64,000 nucleotides of DNA from Phytophthora sp. 'mugwort'. Taxonomy: Eukaryota; Oomycota; Peronosporomycetes; Peronosporales; Peronosporaceae. How positions within the stretch are numbered: position 1 is the stretch's first letter; every line of letters begins with the position of its first letter. Shown here in pieces: positions 1 through 9,029 of this stretch. A model generated the notes under the pieces. That model had not been told where the DNA came from. It saw nothing but the letters and a program-made list of their open reading frames with translations, and did not search any database. Location of the stretch: the NCBI GenBank assembly GCA_033558025.1, contig JAUCEF010000005.1, positions 682,001 through 746,000 of the forward strand, in the 5' to 3' direction. The position numbers were made by a program, and so were the translations under genes.

Positions 1-1
1 G

Positions 2-475
2 CGAAAATGTCAATTATGCGTCGAGGATACGGCCGCTATGCGCTCGTATCGCGTCGATGTGAAGCGAAGCATGGAGGAGGCAATCGCCGACATGGCTGAT
101 GCGATGAAAACTCTTCCACTCGACGAAGACCTGACCATCGAGGATGTTCTCAATAATCCAGCCGAAAATGAGGTACACTACGAATACAGTGACGAAACTG
201 TCATCGAGCTGGTCCTCTACCCGTCTGAAGCTGACGCGGATGGCAATGCGATGAGCGATTTAGAGAGTTTGGATCAGCCACATGAGTTGCCAACCGACCA
301 AGCGTTCGCGGATGCAGCAGCGGTTATAATACGACGGTTGATGGGCGAAGGAGACGACGGTCCCGCTTCGTCGACGACAAGAATCTACCTTGGCAAGCGC
401 CTGTTCGAGCACAACAAGCGAAAGTTTGCCCTCAAACGCCAGCAGTTGATCACATCACACTTTAAATCAACATGA
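2..475 (+). pseudogene. 3'-terminal fragment of a transposase-like protein (cut by window edge)
   Basis: The frame is open from base 2, so the coding sequence enters from outside the window; the ATG at 38 is probably internal. About 158 residues are readable. They have an acidic middle (an EDVLNNPAENEVHYEYSDE stretch), a helical part and a basic tail ending near 475. This layout resembles the acidic C-terminal tails after DDE domains of pogo/jerky-type transposases in Phytophthora, but no catalytic residue is in view. It lies beside clear transposon relics, which supports a mobile-element origin. An ordinary host gene 3' end remains possible. Confidence 0.35.
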
Positions 476-1351
476 AAAATATCAAATTTGTCATCGCCAT
501 CATCAATTATCAAAGGTGGTGGTAGTAACTTGATACTATGGGGATTCTCTATTGTGCAAATCGGTGGAAACCCAAGTTCCACATTTTGAGCAGTAATTGC
601 CTTCGGTTTATGGGAGAATCAATTTCGGGCGGGATGGCTGTATGTTTATGGAAACCCGCCGCTCATTGCTACAAATTCGATCTGTTATAGGAGACGCGGG
701 GTGCTTTTTATATAAATTCCTTACAGCTTGCTAACTATATGTACCTACCGTATTTCGCATGTAAACGAACACACTACATGTAATAGGTTTAGGTGACATG
801 AGGAATGCCACCCAAAAGTAGGGTGTTACCCAAATAAAAGGTACAAAACTCAAATAGTAGTAGACTATTCTCTTGACCTAGCATGTTACAGACATGTATG
901 TATTGTTTAGTATTTTCACGAAGGTTAATATAAAAAATGATACACTGATACATGTATAACGTATGCTACCGTATGAATCCATTTGACCTAAGTCGCAGTT
1001 TGGCATTGGCATGTAAGTCATCCAGCGGAATTCAACAAATCAGTACGAAACTGGATTGTCTAGCGGTACGTGTAGAAGATGGTGGGGATGCGGAATTGAC
1101 CTGTCTTTTATTGCATTGTGGGTCTACTAGCTTTTTTTCAGCATGCAAGAACAAGCTAGGCCGTTTGGCAGGGATTATGCAGGTGTATTGCACAGGGCTC
1201 CACTTCCAAGAAGCCCGGCGTCCTCCACCATTAGTACTAGTAACCAACTAGCAGCTGGTTCAGCTGCAGGTCAAGCATACTGGCAGCAATGGCTGGCTGT
1301 GATAACTCGCTGATCTAGGGTTGGCAGCAAGCGGTAGAGCTGGAAAATTTC
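476..1351. other. Intergenic, nothing recognised
   Basis: AT-rich sequence with scattered stop codons. The short open frames at 952-1251 on both strands show no recognisable motif and overlap each other. It separates the edge fragment from the first transposase relic. Confidence 0.6.
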
Positions 1352-2071
1352 TTGTCAGCAACGGTGCCATCACAGGTACCAATACCGCTGCTTTCATTCA
1401 TTCCAACTAAGCACTCTCCAATGCGATGGCTTCCCGCCGAACCCAGCGCTCCCAGCATGAGCACCAGCAGTCCATGCCGGCCATGCTCGACGAACGTGAA
1501 GTTGAGCGACGCGCTGAGTACGCTGAGTTCTCCCGTCAGCCGCCCCGAGACGACGACTTCGAAGCTCAAGACTCTCCCTGCTCCATACTTGACTCCTGGT
1601 ACAACGAAGGCGGGGGCTAAAGCGGTACACCGCCTGACAAACCTCTCACTGCGGAGTTCAACCGTCTGTGGATCAGTGTGCGCCCCCACGCGGCCCGATA
1701 TGGAATGTCGGTCGTGGGCGGCGCTTAGCCCTTTCAGGCATGGACGTCTTCTTTATGGCGTTGTCCGTCCTAAAGCGTGGAGGGACCTGGGATATGAACG
1801 CCGACGTCTTTCGCATCAAGACGCCGGCATCTATTAAGACCGTCACCGCCTTTCTGCACGTTATCTCGCCAAGGCTGTACGACGATTGGGTGCGCACCAA
1901 GGCCGACGCGTGCACCATGTGGACCTTGTTTACGTCGGGTCGCACCTTCCCGCACTTCCCGTGCGCGCTGTATGCAACCGACGTGACGTTTCGATAGTCG
2001 AATCGTCCTGCAGGAACGATGGCAGAGGTGATGGCGTTCTACAGCGGCAAGCAAAAGCTGTACGGACTTAA
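1352..2071 (+). pseudogene. PIF/Harbinger-type transposase, N-terminal half (copy 1a)
   Basis: Reading the plus strand with frame changes gives a protein typical of Phytophthora DDE_Tnp_4 (PIF/Harbinger) transposases: a polar N-terminus, then LTAEFNRLW, VGRGRRLALSGMDVFFMAL, LKRGGTWDMNADVFRI, a helix with SPRLYDDWV, FPHFPCALYATDVTF and FYSGKQKLYGL. The YATDVTF segment carries the first acidic residue of the DDE triad. Stops and frame breaks make it non-functional. Sequence similarity stops directly after KLYGL at about 2070, where a retrotransposon LTR begins. The C-terminal half of the same family resumes on the same strand at about 7160. Confidence 0.75.
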
Positions 2072-2469
2072 TGCAGCGGGGCTGCGTAGCGTAGTGCGTC
2101 AGAGGAAGACGTATGACTCCCCGAGTCTTAGCTGTGGTTATCCTAACCCCTAAGGTCTCCGCAGAGGCTTAGATCGCTCTAGTTATACCACTAGAGACCC
2201 AAAGAGTCAATATTCCTAAACCTAGGGCAGTACTCTCTTTGATGCTAAAACTGAATTGTTATTTGTTTGCTTTTCTGGGGCAAAGCCGCCTGTGGTGTAA
2301 ATTTATGACTTTAACTATCTACCGTAGTTTAACCTAGTCAAATGCATATCGGATGGCCTTATGGCCACGTACTGAACTCTCGTTAATACAAGTGCTACCA
2401 AGTACCACTTACTGCAAGGTGACACGTAGCACGGCTACACTCGTGTTACCTTCGTGTAATCCCGTTATA
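2072..2469 (-). repeat. Probable 3' LTR of the chromovirus remnant
   Basis: The left end lies exactly where transposase similarity stops (KLYGL, about 2070) and begins TGCAGC on the plus strand, which is a CA terminus when read in the element's direction. The right end is GTTATA on plus (TATAAC in element sense, probably a mutated TGTAAC), directly next to a purine-rich tract. Length about 398 bp. There is no second LTR in the window to align, so the boundaries rest on these marks only. Confidence 0.5.
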
Positions 2470-2486
2470 CTCTCCCCCACCAAACC
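2470..2486 (-). promoter_or_regulatory. Polypurine tract (plus-strand primer site) of the chromovirus
   Basis: CTCTCCCCCACCAAACC on the plus strand reads GGTTTGGTGGGGGAGAG in element sense and lies immediately upstream of the inferred 3' LTR. Purine-rich tracts in this position prime plus-strand DNA synthesis in LTR elements. The same 17 bases recur inside the integrase region at 4665-4681. Confidence 0.5.
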
Positions 2487-3431
2487 GTGGACACACCGTA
2501 TCCACGAGGGTTTGATTGTATCAATCGAAAAAGACCCTTCCGCTCCAAGAGCATTTCACTGTTTGTTCCGCATCGAGTGTTCACACTCAATGTCAAGAGC
2601 CAATTGGTCTTTTGACCTCCTCGTTCGCCTCGCGATAACAGCCCTCGCCGCGGGCTAAGCTCTTCTGTGTCTCCGACACCTTCGTTATCCTCGTCATCCC
2701 GTACGAAAGAGGTCTCTGACCGTGGGCCACCTGCACCCTCTCGGCTCTCGGTGCGAGAGTATCACTCAGCGCACAAGCGCCGATACGGTCAAAGAACCAC
2801 GATGGAGGCGGCGAAGCCGCTGGAGGAAGTGCCCCCGTACGCTTTGCGCGCGAAACCCTCTTTGACGACCTTGAAGAAGGTGAAGAGGAGCTCGACGACT
2901 ACACTGAGTCCATGACCGGTAGTAGCCCTGTCCGCTCACCGAGCTTGCGCCGTCACCTGCGCGCTCCGAATCCTTTCGAGCTTTCGACCCCACGAGCCCT
3001 GCGAAATGCGCCTCCGCTGCCGTCGGGGAACAACCGAAAATCCCAGGGGAGCTGGTGTCGTCACCAATCCTTTGGACGAAGTCCAAGAGCAACAGCTCGC
3101 GGCTGATCCGCAGCTCCCCCGTTCGAGGCGGCCTATGGCTCGGCCATTGCTTTCCCCGTCACGTCGTGACTATGGCTTCGAGCCTCGCGATCCCAGCGAA
3201 GTGGCTCGCCGAGCAGCATTGGAGTTGCTTAACATATGTTATTGGGCCAGCGGCCGCAACGCCCGACGTGCCCGCCGCGCGGGAGTCTCTCAGAGAGAAA
3301 CTTGACTCCTCGAGTGACTACTCAGCGCGAGTATCGTGAGCGCCTGCAAGTGCAAGCTCGGCACGGCTCGGTTCCACCGATGCGGACTTATCCAGTTGTG
3401 CTCCTATCAGGAGAGACGTCTTGGGAAAACG

Positions 3432-4340
3432 ATGGACAGCTTCAAGGTTGGGTGGAAGGAGCTCGCAAGCTCTCTTGCCTTGATGCCCTTCGGGCTAGTT
3501 TCAGTGAGATTGGTTTTCGAGTCGAATGTCGACTCCGTTTCGAGTTTGCGAAACTCAAGGCGAAGCGCCAATTACCCCCTGCCTACCGGCCTCGCCCCCA
3601 GGGCTTTCTCGCACTCGGTGCTTCTGCTGTCACAGCTAGCGGCTCTCACGATCGTGAGGCCGCTCCTCTTCAAGACCAGAGCGACAGCTCTGCTGCTGGC
3701 TCTGCCCCCCCCCCCCCCAGCGGCTATTGCCGGGAAGCGCCAGGCGAGCGACGCCTCGGTCGCTGTCCCTCGGGGCGCTGCTGATCGCGTCGATCGAAAA
3801 CGTCCACGACGTCAGGGCAATCTTGCCGGAGGTGAACCTCGTACTCCCAAGAGTTCTGTGAGTGAGGATACCCCCCCACACACTTTACAATATATTTGGT
3901 ACGACCCTGGCGACGACGCCGCGCCACTCAGCGCTCCACATGATAGTGGGAAATTTTCTTCTCATCGAGTAACGGTGGTGGAGGTCGATGACTCGCTGGA
4001 TCCTCGCACTGCGAGTCACAGTGATCTGCTAGCGGTCGAGAGGCTGGTGCAGACCCTGTTCGACTCACGGCAGCGGGCGACGAGTCACCGTGATCGTCTC
4101 GCTGACGAGATCGATGCTGTGCATCATCGGGTCGACTGGCTTCAGTCTCCTGTCTCGGTTGCTAACCGCCTAGAGCTCCTGGAGCAGTCCTCTGCTCGTC
4201 GCTTCGAAGCGCTGGGCAGTTCGCTCGCTGAGCTACGTGATCAGTTGGACTTCCCTGTGCGCCTCCAGCGCTTTGGCCAGCCACCGGCTGTGGCGCCAAA
4301 CCCTCCGCGCTCACCCGAGACGGGTCTCGATATGACTTAA
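3432..4340 (+). CDS. Open frame antisense to the chromovirus integrase tail and chromodomain
   Basis: A 302-codon plus-strand frame (ATG 3432) runs opposite the element's chromodomain and integrase C-terminus without a stop. The product has a proline run, a basic patch (KRPRRQGNL) and a heptad-rich tail between about residues 190 and 275 (VERLVQTLF, RLELLEQSS, LGSSLAELRDQL). Upstream plus-strand sequence from about 2780 also gives protein-like stretches (FDDLEEGEEELDDY) in broken frames. It may be a chance shadow of a G+C-rich coding strand or a genuine accessory/antisense ORF of this element family. I do not recognise a domain. Confidence 0.3.
   Translation: MDSFKVGWKELASSLALMPFGLVSVRLVFESNVDSVSSLRNSRRSANYPLPTGLAPRAFSHSVLLLSQLAALTIVRPLLFKTRATALLLALPPPPPAAIAGKRQASDASVAVPRGAADRVDRKRPRRQGNLAGGEPRTPKSSVSEDTPPHTLQYIWYDPGDDAAPLSAPHDSGKFSSHRVTVVEVDDSLDPRTASHSDLLAVERLVQTLFDSRQRATSHRDRLADEIDAVHHRVDWLQSPVSVANRLELLEQSSARRFEALGSSLAELRDQLDFPVRLQRFGQPPAVAPNPPRSPETGLDMT
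3780..3927 (-). pseudogene. Chromodomain at the C-terminus of the gypsy polyprotein
   Basis: The minus strand reads RRRQGRTKYIVK, YPHSQNSWEYEV and a following LRQDCPDVVD segment. This matches the chromodomain pattern (YLVKW, GYP...NSWE) fused to integrase in chromoviruses, where it directs integration to marked chromatin. The usual KW is KC here and an extra residue follows, so it is damaged. Confidence 0.7.
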
Positions 4341-5130
4341 GGAAGCCTACGTAAAACACGGGGTGTGCACGCATCTTCTTCGGAAGATTGAGCGTGTACG
4401 CAAGGCCCTTCCTGGCCACGACCTTAGAAGGTCGAATGAAGCGCGGGCGCAACTTGGTCTTAAGGACCGTAGACACTGCATGTGTAGGTAGGTTTTTAGC
4501 GTTTAATAAAACTTTGTCATCCACGTTAAACACTTCAATGTGTTGCTTCTGCCTTTGCATCAGCCTGTTCCTTCTGAACGTCTCGGCTTTCATCCATCGC
4601 ATCGCGAACTTGTCATAAGACAATAAAACGCGTAGACACGAGCGTCAGCTAGCCCATCGGCTATCTCTCCCCCACCAAACCCAGAACCACGGAGTGGTGG
4701 CGTCAGCGGGACGCGAGGGTGTGTGAGACCGTTCAAATAAAACGGGGTGAAGCCTGTCGAGGCATGCACCGCATTGTTCAATGAAAACCCAACGAGTGGG
4801 AGCATCGAGCTCCATTACTTGGGTCTGTCTGCACAGACGCTCCGAGGCATGTCTTCGACTACGCGATTCACGCGTTCAGTCTGACCATCGGTCTGCGGAT
4901 GGTCCGCTATGGACATGTCGAGTCGAGTGCCGAACACCTTAAAGACCGACGTCCAAAACTTACCCGTGAAACGGGGATCTCGATCAGAGACAATTGCCTC
5001 TGGCAGACCATGCTGTCGAAAGACACGATCTATGAACAGCGTGACTGTTCCTTCTCCATCGATGGAGTCCGCACCGCCGCTAAATGAGCCATCTAGTTTA
5101 ATCGGTCGACAAAGACCATGATGCCCGTGT
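4162..5130 (-). pseudogene. Gypsy integrase catalytic and C-terminal region
   Basis: Minus-strand frames give DFVFGLPRD-type and GNTGIMVFVDRL sequence just upstream (about 5190-5110), then LNNAVHASTGFTPFYLNGL and a GPY/F-like module (VDDKVLLNAKNLP, KLRPRFIRP, GLAYTLNLP, HPVFYVGFLKSYRDPSR). The last part is one uninterrupted frame (4623-4162). Integrase joins retroelement cDNA to target DNA. Earlier portions contain stops and frameshifts. Confidence 0.75.
4665..4681 (-). other. Second copy of the polypurine tract inside integrase
   Basis: CTCTCCCCCACCAAACC repeats exactly the tract next to the 3' LTR. It encodes the GFGGGEI stretch of integrase on the minus strand. Its position in the middle of pol resembles central polypurine tracts of some retroelements; the function is inferred. 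Confidence 0.4.
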
Positions 5131-5266
5131 TGCCCGCCGTATCCCGTGGCAGGCCGAACACAAGTCCATACTCATGGATTGCCAACACCCCGTGGTTACA
5201 GGCAAGCTGGCCGACGGCGCAGCCGAGTGTTGCGAGGGTTTAACCCATTGACACGTCTCACAGGTG

Positions 5267-5283
5267 CGTACGTACGTACGTAC
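5267..5283. repeat. (CGTA)4 microsatellite
   Basis: Four tandem CGTA units plus one base, lying inside the decayed polymerase region of the chromovirus remnant. Confidence 0.8.
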
Positions 5284-5639
5284 TGACTCACTTGTAAAGC
5301 TTCGGCCACCAGTAGTGAGAGCTCACCGAGCTGTAGGTCTTTTCTCGACCGAGATGACCGCCAAGTGGGGTATCATGTGCCTCATAGAGGATACGATACT
5401 TGAGATCTTCTTCTTGAGGAACCACGACACGTGGGGTGCCTTCTAGACCAGTACCATAGTACAATAGGACATCATCGAGAGTGTATCGATGTAAACTCCG
5501 CGCTTCCTAGCGCATGTAGCAGAGCGCCGCAAGACTCGTCACGCGCGTATACGCCGCGCGGATCAAGTCTGTCACGACGAAGTCACCTTCGTGATGTGAG
5601 CGATCTCATAGTCTGGTCTGCGTGATAACGCATCGGCTA

Positions 5640-6180
5640 AGACGTTCTGCCTGCCAGCCTTGTACTTCACCTCGAAGTTGTACTCAGCAAAGAAGGAGAG
5701 TTCACGGGCCATTCTCTGAGAGAGATGAGGCGACTACGTCGCAGTGCGTAGCGACGCATGATCAGTGTAGATCACAAACGGATTGGAGCCGAGCAGGTGA
5801 ACCCTGAATTTGACGAGCGCATACTTCGTCCAAGTAGCTCTTTATCATGAACTGGATAATTCTTCTCAGCAGCCTTAGGCTGGCGAGAATCAAACGCGAT
5901 CACGCGTTCTCGCCCTTCATCGTTTGCTTGCAACAAAGCACTGCCGATGGCAAGTCCGACGCACCACAGACGACGCTGAAAGGACGATTGGGGTCTGGCA
6001 GGGCCAGGATCGGGGCCTGAAGGAGACTCTCCTTATTGGCTTCAAAAGCCTCTTGATGTCCGGTGTCCCAACACGTTGACCGACTCGGTCCAGTGCCCGC
6101 GCCAAAAGCGCTTTGCTTCCTAGCAGAGGTGGATTCATGACTCACCAAAGCTCCACCAGGAGTAAAGCGCGTTGCGTCCA
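5640..6180 (-). pseudogene. Gypsy connection/RNase H region
   Basis: The minus strand reads HQEAFEANKESLLQAP, LALPDPNRPFSVVCGASD, FVIYTDHASLRTA, HLSQRMARELSFFAEYNFE and AGRQNVLADALSRRPDYE. These are hallmark RNase H segments of Ty3/gypsy elements; the normal CDAS acidic residue appears as CGAS. RNase H removes the RNA template during reverse transcription. Here it follows protease sequence directly, so the polymerase core is deleted. Confidence 0.75.
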
Positions 6181-6450
6181 AGATCTTCGACCTCCAATCA
6201 ATCTATGGCTCATGGCGTTCGACCCATGCCATGCCCAAGATGAGGTCGTACCTCGAATCCAGGTCCAGGAACAGACAGCGTTCCACGCTATCGAGGTCGA
6301 GAAACTTCACGCCCAGGTTCACAGGAACCTTAGGCACCGTGCCACGGGTCCCCGTCGCTAGGCGAACAGTGATGATGTCGCTCCTGCGCTCCCTGAGCGC
6401 CTAGCGTATTGCTGGCTTCCTTCCATCGTGGAGAGTCAAGCTTACTTGCT
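6180..6450 (-). pseudogene. Gypsy aspartic protease remnant
   Basis: The minus strand gives ALRERRSDIITVRLATG, GVKFLDLDSVERCLFLDLD and RYDLILGMAWVERHEP. The last is the typical LILGMPWL-like end of retropepsin-like proteases in this group. A stop codon interrupts the segment after HEP. Confidence 0.6.
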
Positions 6451-6639
6451 CGACGCTCCAGAATCGATCAATATGATCCATGGCTTTTTAAAGCTCATCA
6501 CCGTCGCCTCAACGACGAGCAAGCCCGGCTTGCATACACGTTCCGTGTTAGAGAGTACGGCTTCTCCGGGGCTGGGCCCTGTTGCCCTCCACCTCCATGA
6601 GGCTCAACAGAATTCAGCTCTACCCCAGCAGGACGCCCG

Positions 6640-7155
6640 GGCCTACTGAGTGTCGCCGTTTCCCCGCGACGAGCCGATGGCTTGGCTCGTTGCAGAGCGA
6701 AGGCTCGTAGGCGTTTGACGCGACCTGCGTGACGGGCAGGTTACCCTCAAATGGGTGGTGCTTCCGCAGATGAAGCACCGACGAACACCCTTACGCTGCT
6801 CGGAAGTGTGAAGCTCAGCTTCCTCATCTTCAGCGTAGCTGAGGTCCACAGGGATCGGTCCGTCGGACGGAGTAGCGTTGGCAACGCCCCAGCCAAGTCG
6901 AGACGACTTGAAGTTTGACTCGGCGTTCAACGCCACTCTCACGGCCTCTTCAAAAGAGGGAGGTGAGTGCAGAAGACTTCCGTCCTGGCCACGCCAGTGC
7001 GGAGGCCCTCCATAAAGACTGTCACAGTCACTGCCTCTCGAAGAGGATCGGCCGCCATGCCAGCGATCAGAGTTCGCAACTCCTGGACGAAGTCCACCAT
7101 GTCGTTCTTACCCTGGCGGGTACTCAAAAAGCGTGACTGCATTCGCGTAAAATGC
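6640..7155 (-). pseudogene. Gypsy gag, truncated at the N-terminus
   Basis: One minus-strand stretch reads MQSRFLSTRQGKNDMVDF, VQELRTLIAGMAADPL, TVTVFMEGLRTGVARTEVF and, after a frame change, RVALNAESNFKSSRLGWG, PVDLSYAEDEEAEL and the zinc knuckle CFICGSTTHLRVTC (CX2CX4HX4C). These match the gag of Phytophthora chromoviruses. The N-terminal part is replaced by transposase sequence at about 7155. Confidence 0.75.
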
Positions 7156-7674
7156 GAAGCGGACCGACGCCTAGCGGATGGAGGGCCGCTCGAGGAGAAC
7201 TTCCCGGACGCGTGGGCCCTACTGGCGGGCAAGGGCTACCAGGGCCTCGCCGGCCAGAAGCGCTGCATCCACCCTAAGTAGGGCAAGAACCTCTCTCGCT
7301 TGGACCAGCAGTTTGACGACGACGTCTCCAGTGACCGCGTGATCGTGGAGAACTTCTTCGGGCGACTTTGTAAGCTCTGGCGTGTCTGCTGGGACAAGTA
7401 CAGGTGGGACGAAGAGCTGTACGATGACATATTTCAGATTTGTGTTACCCTTACTAACTTTCATGTCGAGTGCAACCCGCTACGCGAAGATAACGCGGAG
7501 GAGTATGCCCAGCGAGAGCATCGTCTCCTTGCCATTGGTAAGGATAAAGCGAGAAAATGCCGCCTCTCTCAGGAGAAATACCGCCGCCGCAAGCAACTGC
7601 ACCACCGCATGTCACTCGACGATCTACCTCGACACAACGATGCTGACGAGGACTCAGATGCTACGCAGATGTAG
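7156..7674 (+). pseudogene. PIF/Harbinger-type transposase, C-terminal half (copy 1b)
   Basis: The plus strand gives ENFPDAWALLAGKGYQGL, then a stop, then one clean frame from about 7300 reading VSSDRVIVENFFGRLCKLW, YDDIFQICVTLTNFH and a basic tail ending DATQM at 7674. VENFFGRL supplies the last acidic residue of the DDE_Tnp_4 fold. It continues copy 1a (same strand, same family, same C-terminal signature). About 90 residues between KLYGL and ENFPDAW are missing, so the break includes a deletion as well as the retrotransposon insertion. Confidence 0.75.
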
Positions 7675-9029
7675 GCAACACGCAGCGACCATGCGACTAC
7701 GTAGTATGTAGTTACAAAGACTAACACCGAGCTAACCGGGAAATCATTGGAGAGATGATCATTTTGTTGGTCTCTTTTGCAGTAGCGTTGTCGTTGATAT
7801 ACTATGAACATATATCGCTTTAAATCAGTGACCCGCGCGACGACAACAAAATGGTTTAGCGACTAATTGGTCCGAGCAGGCCAGCATACAGGTGGTAGCG
7901 GCAATAGTCACAGGTTAACAAAACATATCTCTCAAATCACATAAATATGTGGTTATGCAAGACCTTGAAATAAGTACTGAGCTAGTCGATCCGACCTTCA
8001 CTCTTAAGATTCAAATTTCCCGCCCGCAATTTAAACGAGCGCGAGCCATCATGCACTGTGTGTGCCCGACCAAGAAACCTCGATGGCTTGATGACAAGCC
8101 AGCATCAAGAGATGCCTGCCGACACCCAAAACTACTGGAGGTACTCTGGGCTGTGCGTCGACAGACTTGAAATAGTCATTCCGCTCAATCCGATTGAACG
8201 TTCTTAATGCGTGGCAATGCTTACTTTAACTAAGTACTTTTGAAGCTCTGTCAAATTTGATTTGCCTTCTATACTTAAGTATTGCATGCCTTCGAATCGT
8301 TGGACCTGTGACCATTGCCGCTAACCCAATATTATGATTACAATATTATTGTGCTGGCCTTCCCCGTTCAAGCCGATCGGAGGTATCATGACCGGGTTTG
8401 GAAGCAGCAGCTGGCTTCAAGTCCCACTCGTCCACGACCGACCGAACATGGTCGGCCCTCCGATACAAGCTGATGGACTGGCTTTTAATTATTTCATTAG
8501 CCGTTTAGTGCACCGGTGTCGACCGACATGCTGCAGCATGGAACCCGCCGATGCGGCGCCACCTTCCCATGTCATGGCATGTCCTGTATGGCTTGACACA
8601 GCCGAGTCTAATGAGCGCCATGCGATCCTCGAAACTTTATGGTAAACTCATGTCAACGCCCACAGTGTCTCACAATTGGCGGAATATGTTTATAGCCAAT
8701 AGGAATCGGACGCCTCGTCTGACGAAAGCAGCCAGCAATTCCGCAACACAAGCGGGTCACACAGTAGCGAAGTTAGAAAGTGATTTTCCTGCATACAAAA
8801 GGCGGTCGGTCAACCAATCAACCGAACGCCCAAACGCGACTGCAGAAGGAAGAACGCAAAGGAAAAGCATACACACGTCGCAGACGCAGGTCGCACTCAC
8901 GCCCCACCCAGGCAGCTTCAGACAGCAGGACTCAAGACCACCAGACGCGCCACTCACTCAGCTATTCGCCGAGCCTTTCGCGCCCCCACACAGCCAAGTA
9001 TATCAGCAGAAAAACAGGTTCACACGGTC
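7675..9029. other. Intergenic region with heat shock factor upstream DNA
   Basis: No convincing gene. The plus-strand open stretch 8551-9108 overlaps the heat shock factor start, is low in recognisable motifs, and is best read as 5' leader or promoter. A CCAAT box lies at 8814-8818 and a GAAcgTTC pair at 8196-8203. Confidence 0.5.
8196..8203. promoter_or_regulatory. Possible two-unit heat shock element
   Basis: tGAAcgTTCt fits two inverted nGAAn units, the binding pattern of heat shock factors, 827 bp upstream of the heat shock factor ATG. Only two units are present, and functional sites usually have three or more, so autoregulation is only a suggestion. Confidence 0.25.

Larger units (their letters stand above)
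2072..7155 (-). mobile_element. Ty3/gypsy chromovirus remnant inserted in a PIF/Harbinger transposase
   Basis: A decayed minus-strand LTR retrotransposon. From right to left it keeps the gag C-terminal part with zinc knuckle (7155-6640), aspartic protease (about 6450-6180), connection/RNase H (about 6140-5640), integrase (about 5350-4160), chromodomain (3927-3780), a polypurine tract (2486-2470) and a 3' LTR (2469-2072). The fingers/palm of reverse transcriptase is missing: protease runs into RNase H within roughly 100 bp. No 5' LTR is present on the right; truncated gag abuts transposase sequence near 7155. Several frames are broken. Type and order are clear; exact ends are inferred. Confidence 0.8.
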
